From positions 5,084,001-5,148,000 of the forward strand of contig NZ_CP118527.1 in NCBI RefSeq assembly GCF_028885415.1: 64,000 bases of DNA. The letters are read 5' to 3'. Origin of the DNA: Streptomyces coeruleorubidus (lineage in GTDB: Bacteria; Actinomycetota; Actinomycetes; Streptomycetales; Streptomycetaceae). The notes under the pieces are model-generated. The model did not search any database, had not been told where the DNA came from, and saw only the letters and a list, made by a program, of their open reading frames with translations. Positions 1 to 8,184 of the stretch are shown here, piece after piece. The first letter of the stretch is position 1. Each line of letters opens with the position of its first letter. Position numbers and translations under genes: made by a program.

Positions 1-56
1 GTGGCGGGCAGACAGTCGCCTCCCTTGTCCTACGGCGGCCTCACGGCCTCACGGCA

Positions 57-431
57 TCACGTGTGTCCGAGGCCGCCGCCGCCGAAGGACCCGCTGGATC
101 CGGGCAGCCAGCGGCGGGGCTTTTGGTCCTTGCCCGTCCTGGTGCTCGCGTGGTGCAGCTCATGGGGCAGGAGCCGCTGGCCGTCGCGCGTCACGACCGG
201 CATCTCGTCGGGCTCCCGCATCTCCCGCGTCTCGTGGACCGGCCCGCCCTCCGGGAGGTGCGGCTGTTCCTCGGGGGAGGGGTGGTGCGTGTCCTTGTCC
301 ATGACGCGCATCCCGACCCGCACGGACCAGATCAGCGCGAGGGCGATGACCGCCCCGCCGATGAAGGCGATGGTCACGGCGACCGCGTGATCTGAGGACG
401 CCGCCAGCAGTTCATACGTTGCCGTACTCAT
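57..431 (-). CDS. Small membrane protein, DUF6479-like
   Basis: Predicted 124-residue protein with one membrane helix near residues 14-38, followed by a charged, Pro/Glu-rich cytoplasmic tail and a Gly-rich C-terminus (SGSFGGGGLGHT). The layout of short N-terminus, one helix and acidic/proline tail resembles the Streptomyces DUF6479 group. That match is from memory of the family, not from a motif. The ATG at 431 was chosen because the hydrophobic segment follows at once and longer forms only add low-complexity Arg/Gly sequence. It is transcribed away from the protease gene at 574. Function unknown. Confidence 0.7.
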   Translation of the reverse strand: MSTATYELLAASSDHAVAVTIAFIGGAVIALALIWSVRVGMRVMDKDTHHPSPEEQPHLPEGGPVHETREMREPDEMPVVTRDGQRLLPHELHHASTRTGKDQKPRRWLPGSSGSFGGGGLGHT

Positions 432-573
432 GCTCCGATTATCGCCGACGTGATGCGATAAAGCGCCCGCAATGTCCCCACCTGGGCATCCGCCCCGCAC
501 GCGCGGGCAACCTCCGCGGCGCCCGCGACGACCTGACGGTGATACCTCGTCCCCCCACACGAGGGAGATCACC

Positions 574-1425
574 ATGCGCAGACACCTCGCACGGCTGCTC
601 ACCGTGCTCGCCGTCCTGGCGGCGGCGCTCGCCACCCCCGGCATGGCGAGCGGCAGGGCGCAGGCCGCCGACGAGTGGAACCCGCCCGCGCACCTCGCCC
701 AGCCCCTGAACGAGGTGTGGAACCACGTCGAGTCGACCTACGGGAACCTCTACGGCTTCCGCAACTACGGCTGGGACCAGGTCATGGCCAACCGGGGAAG
801 CGTCAACTACTGCGTCCGCTGGGAGTCCGACGCCCCGGTCAGCGCCGCCCTGCGCGACCGGATCCACGCGGCGCTGAAGAAGCAGTTCGGCAAGTGGATG
901 GCGGCCATGACCGAGAACGGCAAGGGCCACAACGCCTGGCCGTACACCGATGTCCCCGTCAACATCGTCGGCTGGGCGGTGAAGAACCGCTCCACCCTCC
1001 AGTGGACCGACAACTCCGTCGACATCTACGCCGGCATCCTCGACAGCGGCGGCGCCCCGCAGTGCGCCCCGGACTGCGGCCGCTTCTTCCACCAGGACGG
1101 CGACTACTCGAAGTGCCCGGGCGGCGCCGCCCGCCACTACGACCAGTCGCTGTGGTTGACCAAGGGCTTCGGCGGCGGCGCGGGCGGCGACTGGGGCCAG
1201 CGCATGGGCCAGGAGTACTTCACCGGCGCCTTGAACCAGGAGAACATCCACATCTACCTGCACGAGGTCGGCCACGCCTTCGGCCTCGACGACTTCTACG
1301 ACTGGTCGCCGACCGGCCAGTGCTGCTTCCTGATGAAGGCGGGCAGCGCCACGCAGATCACCGAGTTCGACAAGTGGATGCTGCGTGACTTCTGGCGCCA
1401 TCTGAAGAGCCGCTACGGCCTCTGA
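574..1425 (+). CDS. Secreted zinc metallopeptidase (HExxHxxGxxD zincin)
   Basis: Protein of 283 residues. A Sec signal peptide covers roughly residues 1-31 (MRRHLARLLTV, then a hydrophobic core ending near GRAQAADE). The zinc site is HEVGHAFGLDD, with H230, E231 and H234 and the downstream G and D expected in metzincin-like enzymes. Several Cys residues suit disulfides in an exported protein. GAGGGAGATC lies just before the ATG at 574 and supports that start over upstream ones that lack a signal peptide. It probably cleaves extracellular protein substrates; specificity cannot be read from the sequence. A weak GC-rich dyad follows the stop. Confidence 0.85.
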   Translation: MRRHLARLLTVLAVLAAALATPGMASGRAQAADEWNPPAHLAQPLNEVWNHVESTYGNLYGFRNYGWDQVMANRGSVNYCVRWESDAPVSAALRDRIHAALKKQFGKWMAAMTENGKGHNAWPYTDVPVNIVGWAVKNRSTLQWTDNSVDIYAGILDSGGAPQCAPDCGRFFHQDGDYSKCPGGAARHYDQSLWLTKGFGGGAGGDWGQRMGQEYFTGALNQENIHIYLHEVGHAFGLDDFYDWSPTGQCCFLMKAGSATQITEFDKWMLRDFWRHLKSRYGL

Positions 1426-1557
1426 CCGACGCCGGGCGGCGTGGGCGGGCCCGGCACCCGTGCCGCCCTTCCGGGTACGGTGGAAGAACCGGGGGTATGC
1501 CGCAACCGGTGGCCTACGGTCTCCTGGCCACGCCCCCCGTTCGCAGCAGGAGTCCTC

Positions 1558-1971
1558 ATGACGTCCGCCTCCTCGCCCTCGCCGCCCTTCCCGGCACCCT
1601 CCGAGGTCCGGCTGAGACTCGCGGTCCAGCCGCGTCTCGGCCGCACGGCCCGCCGTATCGACGGCGCGTGGTGGCCCCGGTCCTACGACCTGGCAGTGGA
1701 ACTGCCCGGGCTGCTGGCCGTGCTGCCGCGCGCCTGGGGCCGGATCAGCAGCGTCCTGGTCCACGGGAGCACCTGGCTCGACTGCCCGGAGCACCTGGAC
1801 GTCGCCGGCCAGGAGGTCCACGTGGGCCGCAGGGACGCGCCGGCCACCCCGGACACCGTGTGCCTGCTCACGCCCGGCCGGGGCCGCTGGGACCTGCTGG
1901 TGGTGCCGCCCGCGACGCCGGAGGCGGAGGCGGTCCGGCTCATGGACCGGGCCGTCACACAGGACGAGTGA
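1558..1971 (+). CDS. DUF5994 family protein
   Basis: Cytosolic protein of 137 residues. The stretch RIDGAWWPRSYDLAVELPGL and the following WGRISSVLVHGSTWLD are hallmarks of the actinobacterial DUF5994 family, whose function is unknown. There is no signal peptide or membrane helix. The ATG at 1558 precedes a short Ser/Pro-rich leader before the conserved core. It converges with the DUF1304 gene, whose stop lies only 10 bases away, so the two genes share a terminator region. Confidence 0.75.
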   Translation: MTSASSPSPPFPAPSEVRLRLAVQPRLGRTARRIDGAWWPRSYDLAVELPGLLAVLPRAWGRISSVLVHGSTWLDCPEHLDVAGQEVHVGRRDAPATPDTVCLLTPGRGRWDLLVVPPATPEAEAVRLMDRAVTQDE

Positions 1972-1980
1972 CGCCCTGTC

Positions 1981-2355
1981 CTAGTGCGCGAGCAGCACCA
2001 GCGCCAGGGCGACCAGCGCCGGGACGGTCTGGACGAAGAGGATCTTCCGGCTGGCGGTGGCCGCGCCGTACACCCCCGCGACCGCGACGCACGCCAGGAA
2101 GAACACCGAGACCTGGAAGCCCACCGGGTCGGACGCCACCGCGCCCCAGAGCAGGCCGGCGGCGAGGAAGCCGTTGTAGAGGCCCTGGTTGGCGGCCAGG
2201 GCCTTCGTCCCGGCCGCGAACTCGGCGCTGGTGCCGAAGGCGGCGCGGGCCCGCGGAGTGGTCCACAGGAACATCTCCAGCACCAGGATGTAGGCGTGGA
2301 GGGCGGCGAGAGCCAGCACCGCGACGGTGGCGAGGGTCGACATGGGCCGCATCAT
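1981..2355 (-). CDS. DUF1304 family membrane protein
   Basis: Membrane protein of 124 residues with four hydrophobic segments. It carries the DUF1304 signature: an early His-x-x-Ile/Leu-x-x-Glu-Met-Phe-Leu-Trp motif (HAYILVLEMFLW) and NQGLYNGFLAAGLLW in the middle. DUF1304 proteins are small integral membrane proteins of unknown function. The start at 2355 (ATG ATG CGG) sits 6 bases after a strong GGGGGGAG ribosome site; an ATG 12 bases further in is also possible. It lies downstream of the GH43 gene on the same strand, about 155 bases away. Confidence 0.85.
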   Translation of the reverse strand: MMRPMSTLATVAVLALAALHAYILVLEMFLWTTPRARAAFGTSAEFAAGTKALAANQGLYNGFLAAGLLWGAVASDPVGFQVSVFFLACVAVAGVYGAATASRKILFVQTVPALVALALVLLAH

Positions 2356-2510
2356 CGCAGGCTCCCCCCGTCGTTCTCGTTCGGGCCTGCCCGGGAGGCG
2401 GAGCGGGGCGCCGGGTGGCAGATTGCGGGCAGTGGAAGGCCGGGCCGGGCCGTCGCGTCCCGCGTGTGCCGCTCGGGAGCCCGGCCCGGCCTTCCCGCCC
2501 GGGCGGCAGG

Positions 2511-3917
2511 TCAGTAGCCGATCCGGAACGTGGCGTCCGCCCGGTCCGTGGCCGTGGAGACCGGGTCGATGCGCAGGGCGTAGCCGGAGTGGCGGATGTA
2601 GCGCGTCGGGTGGTTGTGCGAGCGGAACGACGTCCAGGCGGAGTCCGCGAGCCCGGGGACCTTGTGGAACGTGGCGTCCTGGGCGAACGCCGACGTGCCG
2701 TCGTTGACGTCCAGCCGCAGCGCGTAGCTGTAGTGCCGCAGGTACCGGTCCGGGTAGTTGACCGACTGGAAGGACACCCCGGACGCGTCGGCGAGGCCGG
2801 GGACGAGCTTCCACTGGGCGTCGGTGTACGGGTCGAAGGGGTAGGGGTCGATCCGGCCCGCGAAACCGGCGTGGCGGACGTAGCGGTCCGGGTGGTTGTA
2901 CGACTTGAGCCGGTTCCAGGCCGGGGCTCCCCAGTGCGCCAGGAGGTTGTCGTACTGCGTGCCCGTGAGCGCCGCGATGCTGCCGTGCTTGGAGTTCACC
3001 GGCTGGGTGTAGCGGCGCTGGTCGACCGGCGTCCAGCTGCCGGAGGCCAGGTCGGTGGTCTGCCAGGCGTAGAAGACGCCGTTGGGCGTGTAGGTGTCGC
3101 CCCAGAGGTACCAGGTGCTGGACGACAGCGACTTGACCAGGATCGGTGCCTCGGTGCCGCCGTGGGCCACCGGTGTGCTGAAGCGCTGCCAGCTGCCCGG
3201 GGCGAGGGTGGCGGACCGGGCGCCGACCAGGGTCTGCTTCGAGCTGTCCTTGAAATACATGTAGTTCGTGCCGCCGACGCCGAGGGCGAAGCTGCCGTCG
3301 ATCACGTCGTAGCCGGGGTCGAAGAAGACCTGCGGTGCGGACACCGTGCGGAAGTCGGTCGTGTAGTTGACCATCAGCACGTTGTGGCCGCTGGCGTTCA
3401 CCGACGAGTAGACGATCCCGTACTGGCCGCGTGCGGCGTCCCAGAAGGCCTCCGGGGCCCAGCTGTGGGTGGTCATGCCGTGCAGCTTGAGCCTGCGGTA
3501 GCCGGTGAGGGAGCGCAGGTCGGCCGAGTCCCAGACGTGGATGTACTGGCTGTTGTAGCTCCAGTCGGTGCCCTTCAGGTCGGTGGCCAGCACGGCGAAC
3601 GTGCCGTCCTGCTTGCGCAGCACGAACGGGTCGCGCAGGCCGCCGGCGCCCTGGGTGGGGGTGACGACCGGCTTGTTCTGGTTGAGCGGCGTCCACTCCA
3701 GGCCGTCGAGGCTGACGGCCAGGTGCAGGCCGTAGTCGGTGCCGAGCCCGCTGGGGGACTCGGTGAAGTAGCCCATCACGAACGCCGGGCCCGTCGCCGC
3801 ACCGGCCGGACCGGCGCCCAGGGCCAGATCGGCGGTCAGAGCGAGCGGCACGGTCGCGGCCATGCCGAGGACATGGCGGCGTGAGGGTCTGCCGGGGATT
3901 CTGCGGGGGGTGGTCAT
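2511..3917 (-). CDS. Secreted GH43 glycosidase with C-terminal CBM42 (AbfB) domain
   Basis: Protein of 468 residues, probably an extracellular arabinofuranosidase or related arabinan-degrading enzyme. A Tat-type signal (RRIPGRPSRRHVLGM, ending near GPAGAA) occupies about residues 1-40. A five-bladed GH43-type propeller follows to about residue 320, with LRDPFVLRKQDG and WAPEAFW motifs. The C-terminal ~140 residues contain three trefoil repeats of the AbfB/CBM42 type (PDRYVRHAGF, PDRYLRHYSY, PTRYIRHSGY), which bind arabinose side chains. Dyad half-sites about 50 bases upstream suggest repression by a sugar-responsive regulator. Exact substrate is inferred from the binding domain. Confidence 0.85.
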   Translation of the reverse strand: MTTPRRIPGRPSRRHVLGMAATVPLALTADLALGAGPAGAATGPAFVMGYFTESPSGLGTDYGLHLAVSLDGLEWTPLNQNKPVVTPTQGAGGLRDPFVLRKQDGTFAVLATDLKGTDWSYNSQYIHVWDSADLRSLTGYRRLKLHGMTTHSWAPEAFWDAARGQYGIVYSSVNASGHNVLMVNYTTDFRTVSAPQVFFDPGYDVIDGSFALGVGGTNYMYFKDSSKQTLVGARSATLAPGSWQRFSTPVAHGGTEAPILVKSLSSSTWYLWGDTYTPNGVFYAWQTTDLASGSWTPVDQRRYTQPVNSKHGSIAALTGTQYDNLLAHWGAPAWNRLKSYNHPDRYVRHAGFAGRIDPYPFDPYTDAQWKLVPGLADASGVSFQSVNYPDRYLRHYSYALRLDVNDGTSAFAQDATFHKVPGLADSAWTSFRSHNHPTRYIRHSGYALRIDPVSTATDRADATFRIGY

Positions 3918-3964
3918 GGCGGCTCGGCCTTCCGTCGGGGGTACGGAACGAAGCGTGCGAGTGC

Positions 3965-3988
3965 GTTCGATATTGCGAACACGGTTCG
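3965..3988. promoter_or_regulatory. Putative operator upstream of GH43 gene
   Basis: Three alternating half-sites are visible: GTTCG, 6 bases, CGAAC, 3 bases, GTTCG. They lie 48-71 bases upstream of the GH43 start. The pattern suits a dimeric regulator with an additional adjacent site. No regulator gene for it is identified nearby. Confidence 0.45.
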
Positions 3989-4086
3989 GCAATTCGGCCA
4001 GACCGTAGGGCTGGGAGACGTGTGGCGTCAATGAGTCGGACGCGACGAAGAACTCCCCGACGCGGAGGGCGCTGTGGCGCGATGGT

Positions 4087-4668
4087 CTAGGGCGCGACGG
4101 CCTTGCGCAGGGTGTGCAGGCACAGGGTCATGGCGGAGTGCTTGGAGGCGCCGGCGGTGCGGGTGTGTTCCCAGGCCGTGTACAGCAGCGCCCACACCAG
4201 GTTGCGGACCCACTCCTCGTCCAGCTCGGGGTCGATGCTGCCCTCGGCGTGGCCGCGCCGGACCGTGCGCAGGAAGTGCTCGTCGGCGGCGGTCTCCTCC
4301 TCCCAGCCGGACCAGTTCGCCAGCTGCGGTGTCTCGAACATCAGCGTGAGGCCGTCGCCGAGCTCGAAGTACTCCTGGCAGAGCCGCTCCAGGGCCTTGG
4401 CGGCCGGGCCGTCGTCGAGCCGGGCGCGCTCGGTCGCCGCCGTGACCTTCTCCAGGACGTCCGTGCCGATGGCCGCCAGCAGATCGGACCGCTCGGGGAA
4501 GTAGCGGTGCACGGTCGTACGCCCCACGCCCGCCGCCGCCGCGACGTCGCCGAGCGACGCGGTCGGGTCGGCGGCCAGCAGAGCGGCGGCGGCGTCGACG
4601 ATGGCGCGCCGGGTGCGGGCCCGTGTGCCGCTCTCCGTCGCCGTGGTCCGGTCCTCACCCATGCGCAT
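4087..4668 (-). CDS. TetR family transcriptional regulator
   Basis: Protein of 193 residues. The N-terminal TetR helix-turn-helix is clear: RRAIVDAAAALLAADP, then GDVAAAAGVGRTTVHRYFP at about residues 40-58. The C-terminal domain is divergent and helical, as expected of a ligand-binding and dimerisation domain. It is divergent from the ABC exporter gene with only 68 bases between the starts, so it most likely represses that exporter and itself. A second ATG 6 bases downstream is an alternative start. Confidence 0.9.
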   Translation of the reverse strand: MRMGEDRTTATESGTRARTRRAIVDAAAALLAADPTASLGDVAAAAGVGRTTVHRYFPERSDLLAAIGTDVLEKVTAATERARLDDGPAAKALERLCQEYFELGDGLTLMFETPQLANWSGWEEETAADEHFLRTVRRGHAEGSIDPELDEEWVRNLVWALLYTAWEHTRTAGASKHSAMTLCLHTLRKAVAP

Positions 4669-4709
4669 ACGGTAGCGCGCCTTCCGCGGTGAAAATCATT
4701 TGACCGTTA

Positions 4710-4727
4710 TGGAACAGCGGTGCTCCA
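4710..4727. promoter_or_regulatory. Putative TetR operator between regulator and ABC exporter
   Basis: The dyad TGGAACA, 4 bases, TGCTCCA (6 of 7 positions match) ends 9 bases before the exporter ATG. It is preceded by a TTGACC hexamer at 4700-4705 that could be a -35 element. The position fits repression by the divergently encoded TetR protein. Confidence 0.5.
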
Positions 4728-4736
4728 CTTGGCATC

Positions 4737-6515
4737 ATGACTGTTCCGGAAGACGTGTCCCGCAAGGTGTCCGTTCCGCGGCTGCGGATCCTCTGGTCGT
4801 TCGCCCGCCCGCACAAGCGCGCCCTGGCCCTGGCCCTCGTCCTCGCCCTCGTGGGGTCCGGGATGGGGCTGGCCACGCCGATGGTCACCAAGGGGGTGCT
4901 CGACGCGCTCGGCGGCTCCGGCTCGATGCGGGGGCCGATATCGGCCCTGCTGTCGCTGCTGGTGGTGGGCAGCGCCGTCATGTACTGGCAGTGGACGCTG
5001 CTCGGCGCGCTGGGGGAGCGCGTGGTGCTCCAGGCCCGCGACTCGATGGTGCGGAGATTCCTGCGGGCCACGGTGCCCGCCGCCACCCGGCGCCCGCCCG
5101 GCGAACTCGTCACCCGCGTCACCTCCGACACGGTCCTGCTGCACCAGGCCGCCACCGGCGCCCCGGTCGGCCTGATCAACGCCGTGGTCATGCTCCTCGG
5201 GACGCTGGTGCTCATGGCCGTCCTCGACCTGGTGCTGCTGGGCACGGTCGTGGCGGCGGTGGTGGTGGTCGGCGTCCTGTTCGCCGTCCTGATGCCCCAG
5301 ATCGCCACCGCGCAGCAGCGCGCCCAGGACCACCTGGGACGGCTCGGCGGCAACCTGGAGGGCGCTCTGCGCGCGATCCGGACGGTGAAGGCCGCCCGGG
5401 CCGAGGACCGCACGGCCGAGCGCATCGTCGCCGACGCGCGCACCTCCGCCGAGCACGGCATCCGCGCGGTCCGCCGCGAGGCCCTGGCCTGGACGATCGC
5501 GGTGGCCGGCATCCAGCTCGCGATCATCCTGGTCCTGGGCGTGGGCGCCTGGCGGGTCTCCGAGGGGGCACTGGAGGTGTCCAGCCTGATCGCGTTCCTG
5601 CTCTACTCGTTCGGGCTGATGGACCCGATCAGCGAGCTCAGCCAGAACGTCACCGCGCTCCAGTCCGGGATCGCCGCGGCGGAACGGATCCGGGAGACCG
5701 CCGATCTCCAGACGGAGGAGGTGGAGCGGTTCGCGCGGGACGTCCCTGTGCGCGAGGCCGCCCTGCCGGAGGCGCCCGTGCTGGAACTGCGGGACGTCAC
5801 CGCGGCCTACGGCCCCGACGCCGAACCGGCGGTGCGCGGCGTCGGCCTGGTCATCCCCCGGCGCGGGCACACCGCGATCGTCGGACCCTCGGGCGCGGGC
5901 AAGACGACCCTGTTCTCCCTGGTGCTGCGTTTCCTGGAGCCGACCGGAGGCGAACTGCTCCTGGACGGCCGCCCGTACCGCGACCTCACCCACGACGAGA
6001 TCCGCTCGCGCCTGGCCTACGTCGAGCAGGACACCCCGATCGTGCCCGGGACGATCCGCGACAACCTGCTGCTGGCCCGCCCCGACGCGACGGACGCGGA
6101 ACTGCGCCGGGTCCTGCGCGAGGTGCGGCTGGCGGAGAAGGTCGACGCCCTGGACGAGGGACTCGACACGCCCCTGTCCGGCGCGGCCGTCTCGGGCGGC
6201 GAGCGCCAGCGCATCGCGCTGGCCCGGGCCCTGTTGCGCACCCCGGACGTGCTGCTCCTGGACGAGGCGACGGCCCAGCTCGACGGGCTGACCGAGGCCG
6301 CCGTCCAGGAGTGCGTCCGCGCCCGCGCGGCTTCCGGGGCCGTCGTGACGATCGCGCACCGGCTGTCCACCGTGATCGACGCGGACACCATCGTGGTGAT
6401 GGAGGCGGGGCGGGTCCGCGCCCGGGGCGGCCACGGGGAGCTGCTCGCCACGGACGCGCTGTACCGGGAGCTGGTGGAGGCCCTGCGGATCGCGGCGGAC
6501 GCGCGGGCGGTGTGA
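4737..6515 (+). CDS. ABC exporter half-transporter (fused membrane and ATPase domains)
   Basis: Protein of 592 residues. An ABC type-1 transmembrane domain with about six helices fills residues 20-310. The nucleotide-binding domain follows: Walker A GPSGAGKTT near residue 383, signature VSGGERQRIALARAL near 484, Walker B VLLLDEAT near 505 and the H-loop TIAHRLS near 540. All catalytic residues are present. Such half-transporters dimerise to export lipids, drugs or peptides. The divergent TetR gene suggests induction by a small-molecule substrate. It is a lone half-transporter gene, so a homodimer is the simplest reading. Substrate unknown. Confidence 0.93.
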   Translation: MTVPEDVSRKVSVPRLRILWSFARPHKRALALALVLALVGSGMGLATPMVTKGVLDALGGSGSMRGPISALLSLLVVGSAVMYWQWTLLGALGERVVLQARDSMVRRFLRATVPAATRRPPGELVTRVTSDTVLLHQAATGAPVGLINAVVMLLGTLVLMAVLDLVLLGTVVAAVVVVGVLFAVLMPQIATAQQRAQDHLGRLGGNLEGALRAIRTVKAARAEDRTAERIVADARTSAEHGIRAVRREALAWTIAVAGIQLAIILVLGVGAWRVSEGALEVSSLIAFLLYSFGLMDPISELSQNVTALQSGIAAAERIRETADLQTEEVERFARDVPVREAALPEAPVLELRDVTAAYGPDAEPAVRGVGLVIPRRGHTAIVGPSGAGKTTLFSLVLRFLEPTGGELLLDGRPYRDLTHDEIRSRLAYVEQDTPIVPGTIRDNLLLARPDATDAELRRVLREVRLAEKVDALDEGLDTPLSGAAVSGGERQRIALARALLRTPDVLLLDEATAQLDGLTEAAVQECVRARAASGAVVTIAHRLSTVIDADTIVVMEAGRVRARGGHGELLATDALYRELVEALRIAADARAV

Positions 6516-6552
6516 CGAGGGGGCGGGACGGCGAACTTCGGGGCCGGCTCCG

Positions 6553-6608
6553 CCGTTCGGCCGAGGCAGTGGCTTGCGCGGTCGCGAACGGTGGCCGTTC
6601 GGCCGAGG
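6553..6608. repeat. Direct repeat of CCGTTCGGCCGAGG, two copies
   Basis: The 14-base unit CCGTTCGGCCGAGG occurs at 6553-6566 and again at 6595-6608, a 42-base offset. Each copy contains the palindrome TCGGCCGA. A related GCCGTTCGGCCGA occurs near 37255. It lies in the 193-base gap between the ABC exporter and the GT87-like gene. The 42-base offset, four helical turns, would suit two bound protein dimers, but no function is shown. Confidence 0.4.
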
Positions 6609-6708
6609 TGGCGCGGCCGGGCCTGGCAGGAGATTGAGGGTCGGTCCTCGACCCCGCGACAGAGGCGAGTGAGGGCCCGTCCCTCCGCACTGTCACAGGA
6701 GTACGGCC

Positions 6709-8064
6709 ATGGCCCTTCAGTTCCAGTACCCGTCGAGCGCGCCGGCGGCCCCCGCCCCGCGCGCGCTCCGTCACCGGGACGGCCTGCGACGGACTCCGAG
6801 GGGATCGCGTCGGGACGGTCTCTACTGGGCCGGATCGGCGGTGTTCGCGCTCGGGCTGGCCGCGGTGACGACGCTGCCCGCCCACCGGGTGTGGGGCGGG
6901 TGCGCGGCCGCCGGCTACGCGGTGGCGGCCGTCCTGGCCGCCCGCAGCCCGTACGCCTGGGGCCGGGCGAGCGCGCTCGCGGCGGTCGCGGGCTCGGTGC
7001 TGCTGCCGCTGGCGGTGCTGATGGTGCTGGGCACGGCCCAGCCGGAGGTCGGCGTCGTCGAGCACTCCGGCGACCTGCTGCTCGCCACCGGCAGCCCCTA
7101 CGCCCCGCACCCGTCGCTCGTCGACGACTTCAACCCGTACCTGCCCGGCATGGCCCTGCTCGGCCTCCCCCACGCCCTTCTGGGCGACACCCCGCTCACG
7201 GACGCCCGGTTGTGGTTCGCGGCGGTGTTCCTGGGCGCACTGGCTGTGGCGGCCCGCCCCGGGGGCGGCTGGGTGCGCAGCGCTGCGGCGGGCTTGGCGA
7301 AGCCGGGGATGCTGCCGGCCGCCCGGCGTGGTCGCGGGGGTGCCGTCGCCCGCAGCGGGCGGGAGGTGCCGGCCGGGTCGGCGCTCTTGGCGGCGGACGC
7401 ACGCACCAGCCCTGCCGCCCCGGTCAACCCCGCGCTGCTGCTGGCCAGTTGTCCGGCCGTCGCTCTGGCCCTGGCGGTGGGCGGGGTCGATCTGCCGGTG
7501 ATCGGGCTGATGTGTCTGGGGCTGGCTCTGGCGGGGCGGCGTGGGGGTGCCGTGGGCGCGGGGGCGGCGATGGGGGCCGCGGCGGCGCTGAAGTGGACCG
7601 CCTGGCCGCTGCTGCCGGTCGCGCTGGTGCTGATCGCGGTGACGACGGGGCGCCGGGCCGCCACCAGGGCCGCGGTGACGGCCCTGGCGGTGGCGGCGGC
7701 CGGTGTCGTGCCGTTCGCCCTCGTCGATCCGCACGCGTTCGTCGAGCACGTGGTGCTGTTCCCGCTCGGTGCGGCCGGCGCCGGATCGCCGGCGACCAGC
7801 CCGCTGCCCGGTCACCTGCTCGCCACCCATGTGCCCGGGGGCCGCGCCGTCGCCGTGGCGGCGCTGGCGGCGACCGCCGTCGGGATGGCGACCTGGCTCC
7901 TGGCCCGCCCGCCGCGCACGGTCGTCGCCGCGGCGGACCGCGTGGCGCTCGGACTGGCCCTGGCCATGTGTCTGATGCCGGCCACGCGCTTCGGCTACCT
8001 CGCCTATCCGCTGGTACTGGCCGTGTGGTTCCGGCGTGACCGCTTTCTGCCGTCGAGTGGCTGA
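6709..8064 (+). CDS. Polytopic membrane protein, GT87-like (paralogue of 50569-51897)
   Basis: Protein of 451 residues with about ten hydrophobic helices and the loop NPYLPGMAL near residue 141. It resembles DUF2029/GT87 polyprenol-phosphate-mannose-dependent mannosyltransferases, although it is short for the family. It is clearly paralogous to the protein at 50569-51897: both share NPYLPGMAL, the stretch DLPVIGLMCLGL, LKWTAWPLLPV and the C-terminal ATRFGY-YPLVL motif. Compared with the paralogue it has an extra Arg/Gly/Ala-rich segment of about 35 residues near 185-240, perhaps a low-complexity insertion. It stands alone here, with no glycosyltransferase partner. Confidence 0.75.
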   Translation: MALQFQYPSSAPAAPAPRALRHRDGLRRTPRGSRRDGLYWAGSAVFALGLAAVTTLPAHRVWGGCAAAGYAVAAVLAARSPYAWGRASALAAVAGSVLLPLAVLMVLGTAQPEVGVVEHSGDLLLATGSPYAPHPSLVDDFNPYLPGMALLGLPHALLGDTPLTDARLWFAAVFLGALAVAARPGGGWVRSAAAGLAKPGMLPAARRGRGGAVARSGREVPAGSALLAADARTSPAAPVNPALLLASCPAVALALAVGGVDLPVIGLMCLGLALAGRRGGAVGAGAAMGAAAALKWTAWPLLPVALVLIAVTTGRRAATRAAVTALAVAAAGVVPFALVDPHAFVEHVVLFPLGAAGAGSPATSPLPGHLLATHVPGGRAVAVAALAATAVGMATWLLARPPRTVVAAADRVALGLALAMCLMPATRFGYLAYPLVLAVWFRRDRFLPSSG

Positions 8065-8184
8065 TTCTCTGTTGACCCGGGAGCGCCACATTTGATCAGC
8101 TGTCTCACTGGTCTTGTTCGATTCTGATCGAGCATTTCATGGCTCCCTGGGGGGGAGCTTGTGACGAGTTGGGGAGTTTCCTTG

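Noticed and set aside
1433..1467. GGGCGGC ... GCCGCCC dyad after the zincin gene
   Set aside because: Short arms and a large GC-rich loop. Such chance dyads are common at this GC content, so it is not called a terminator.
1497..3884. 795-residue open frame on the plus strand across DUF1304 and GH43
   Set aside because: Arg/Pro/Gly composition with no motifs; it is the antisense shadow of two clearly recognisable minus-strand genes.
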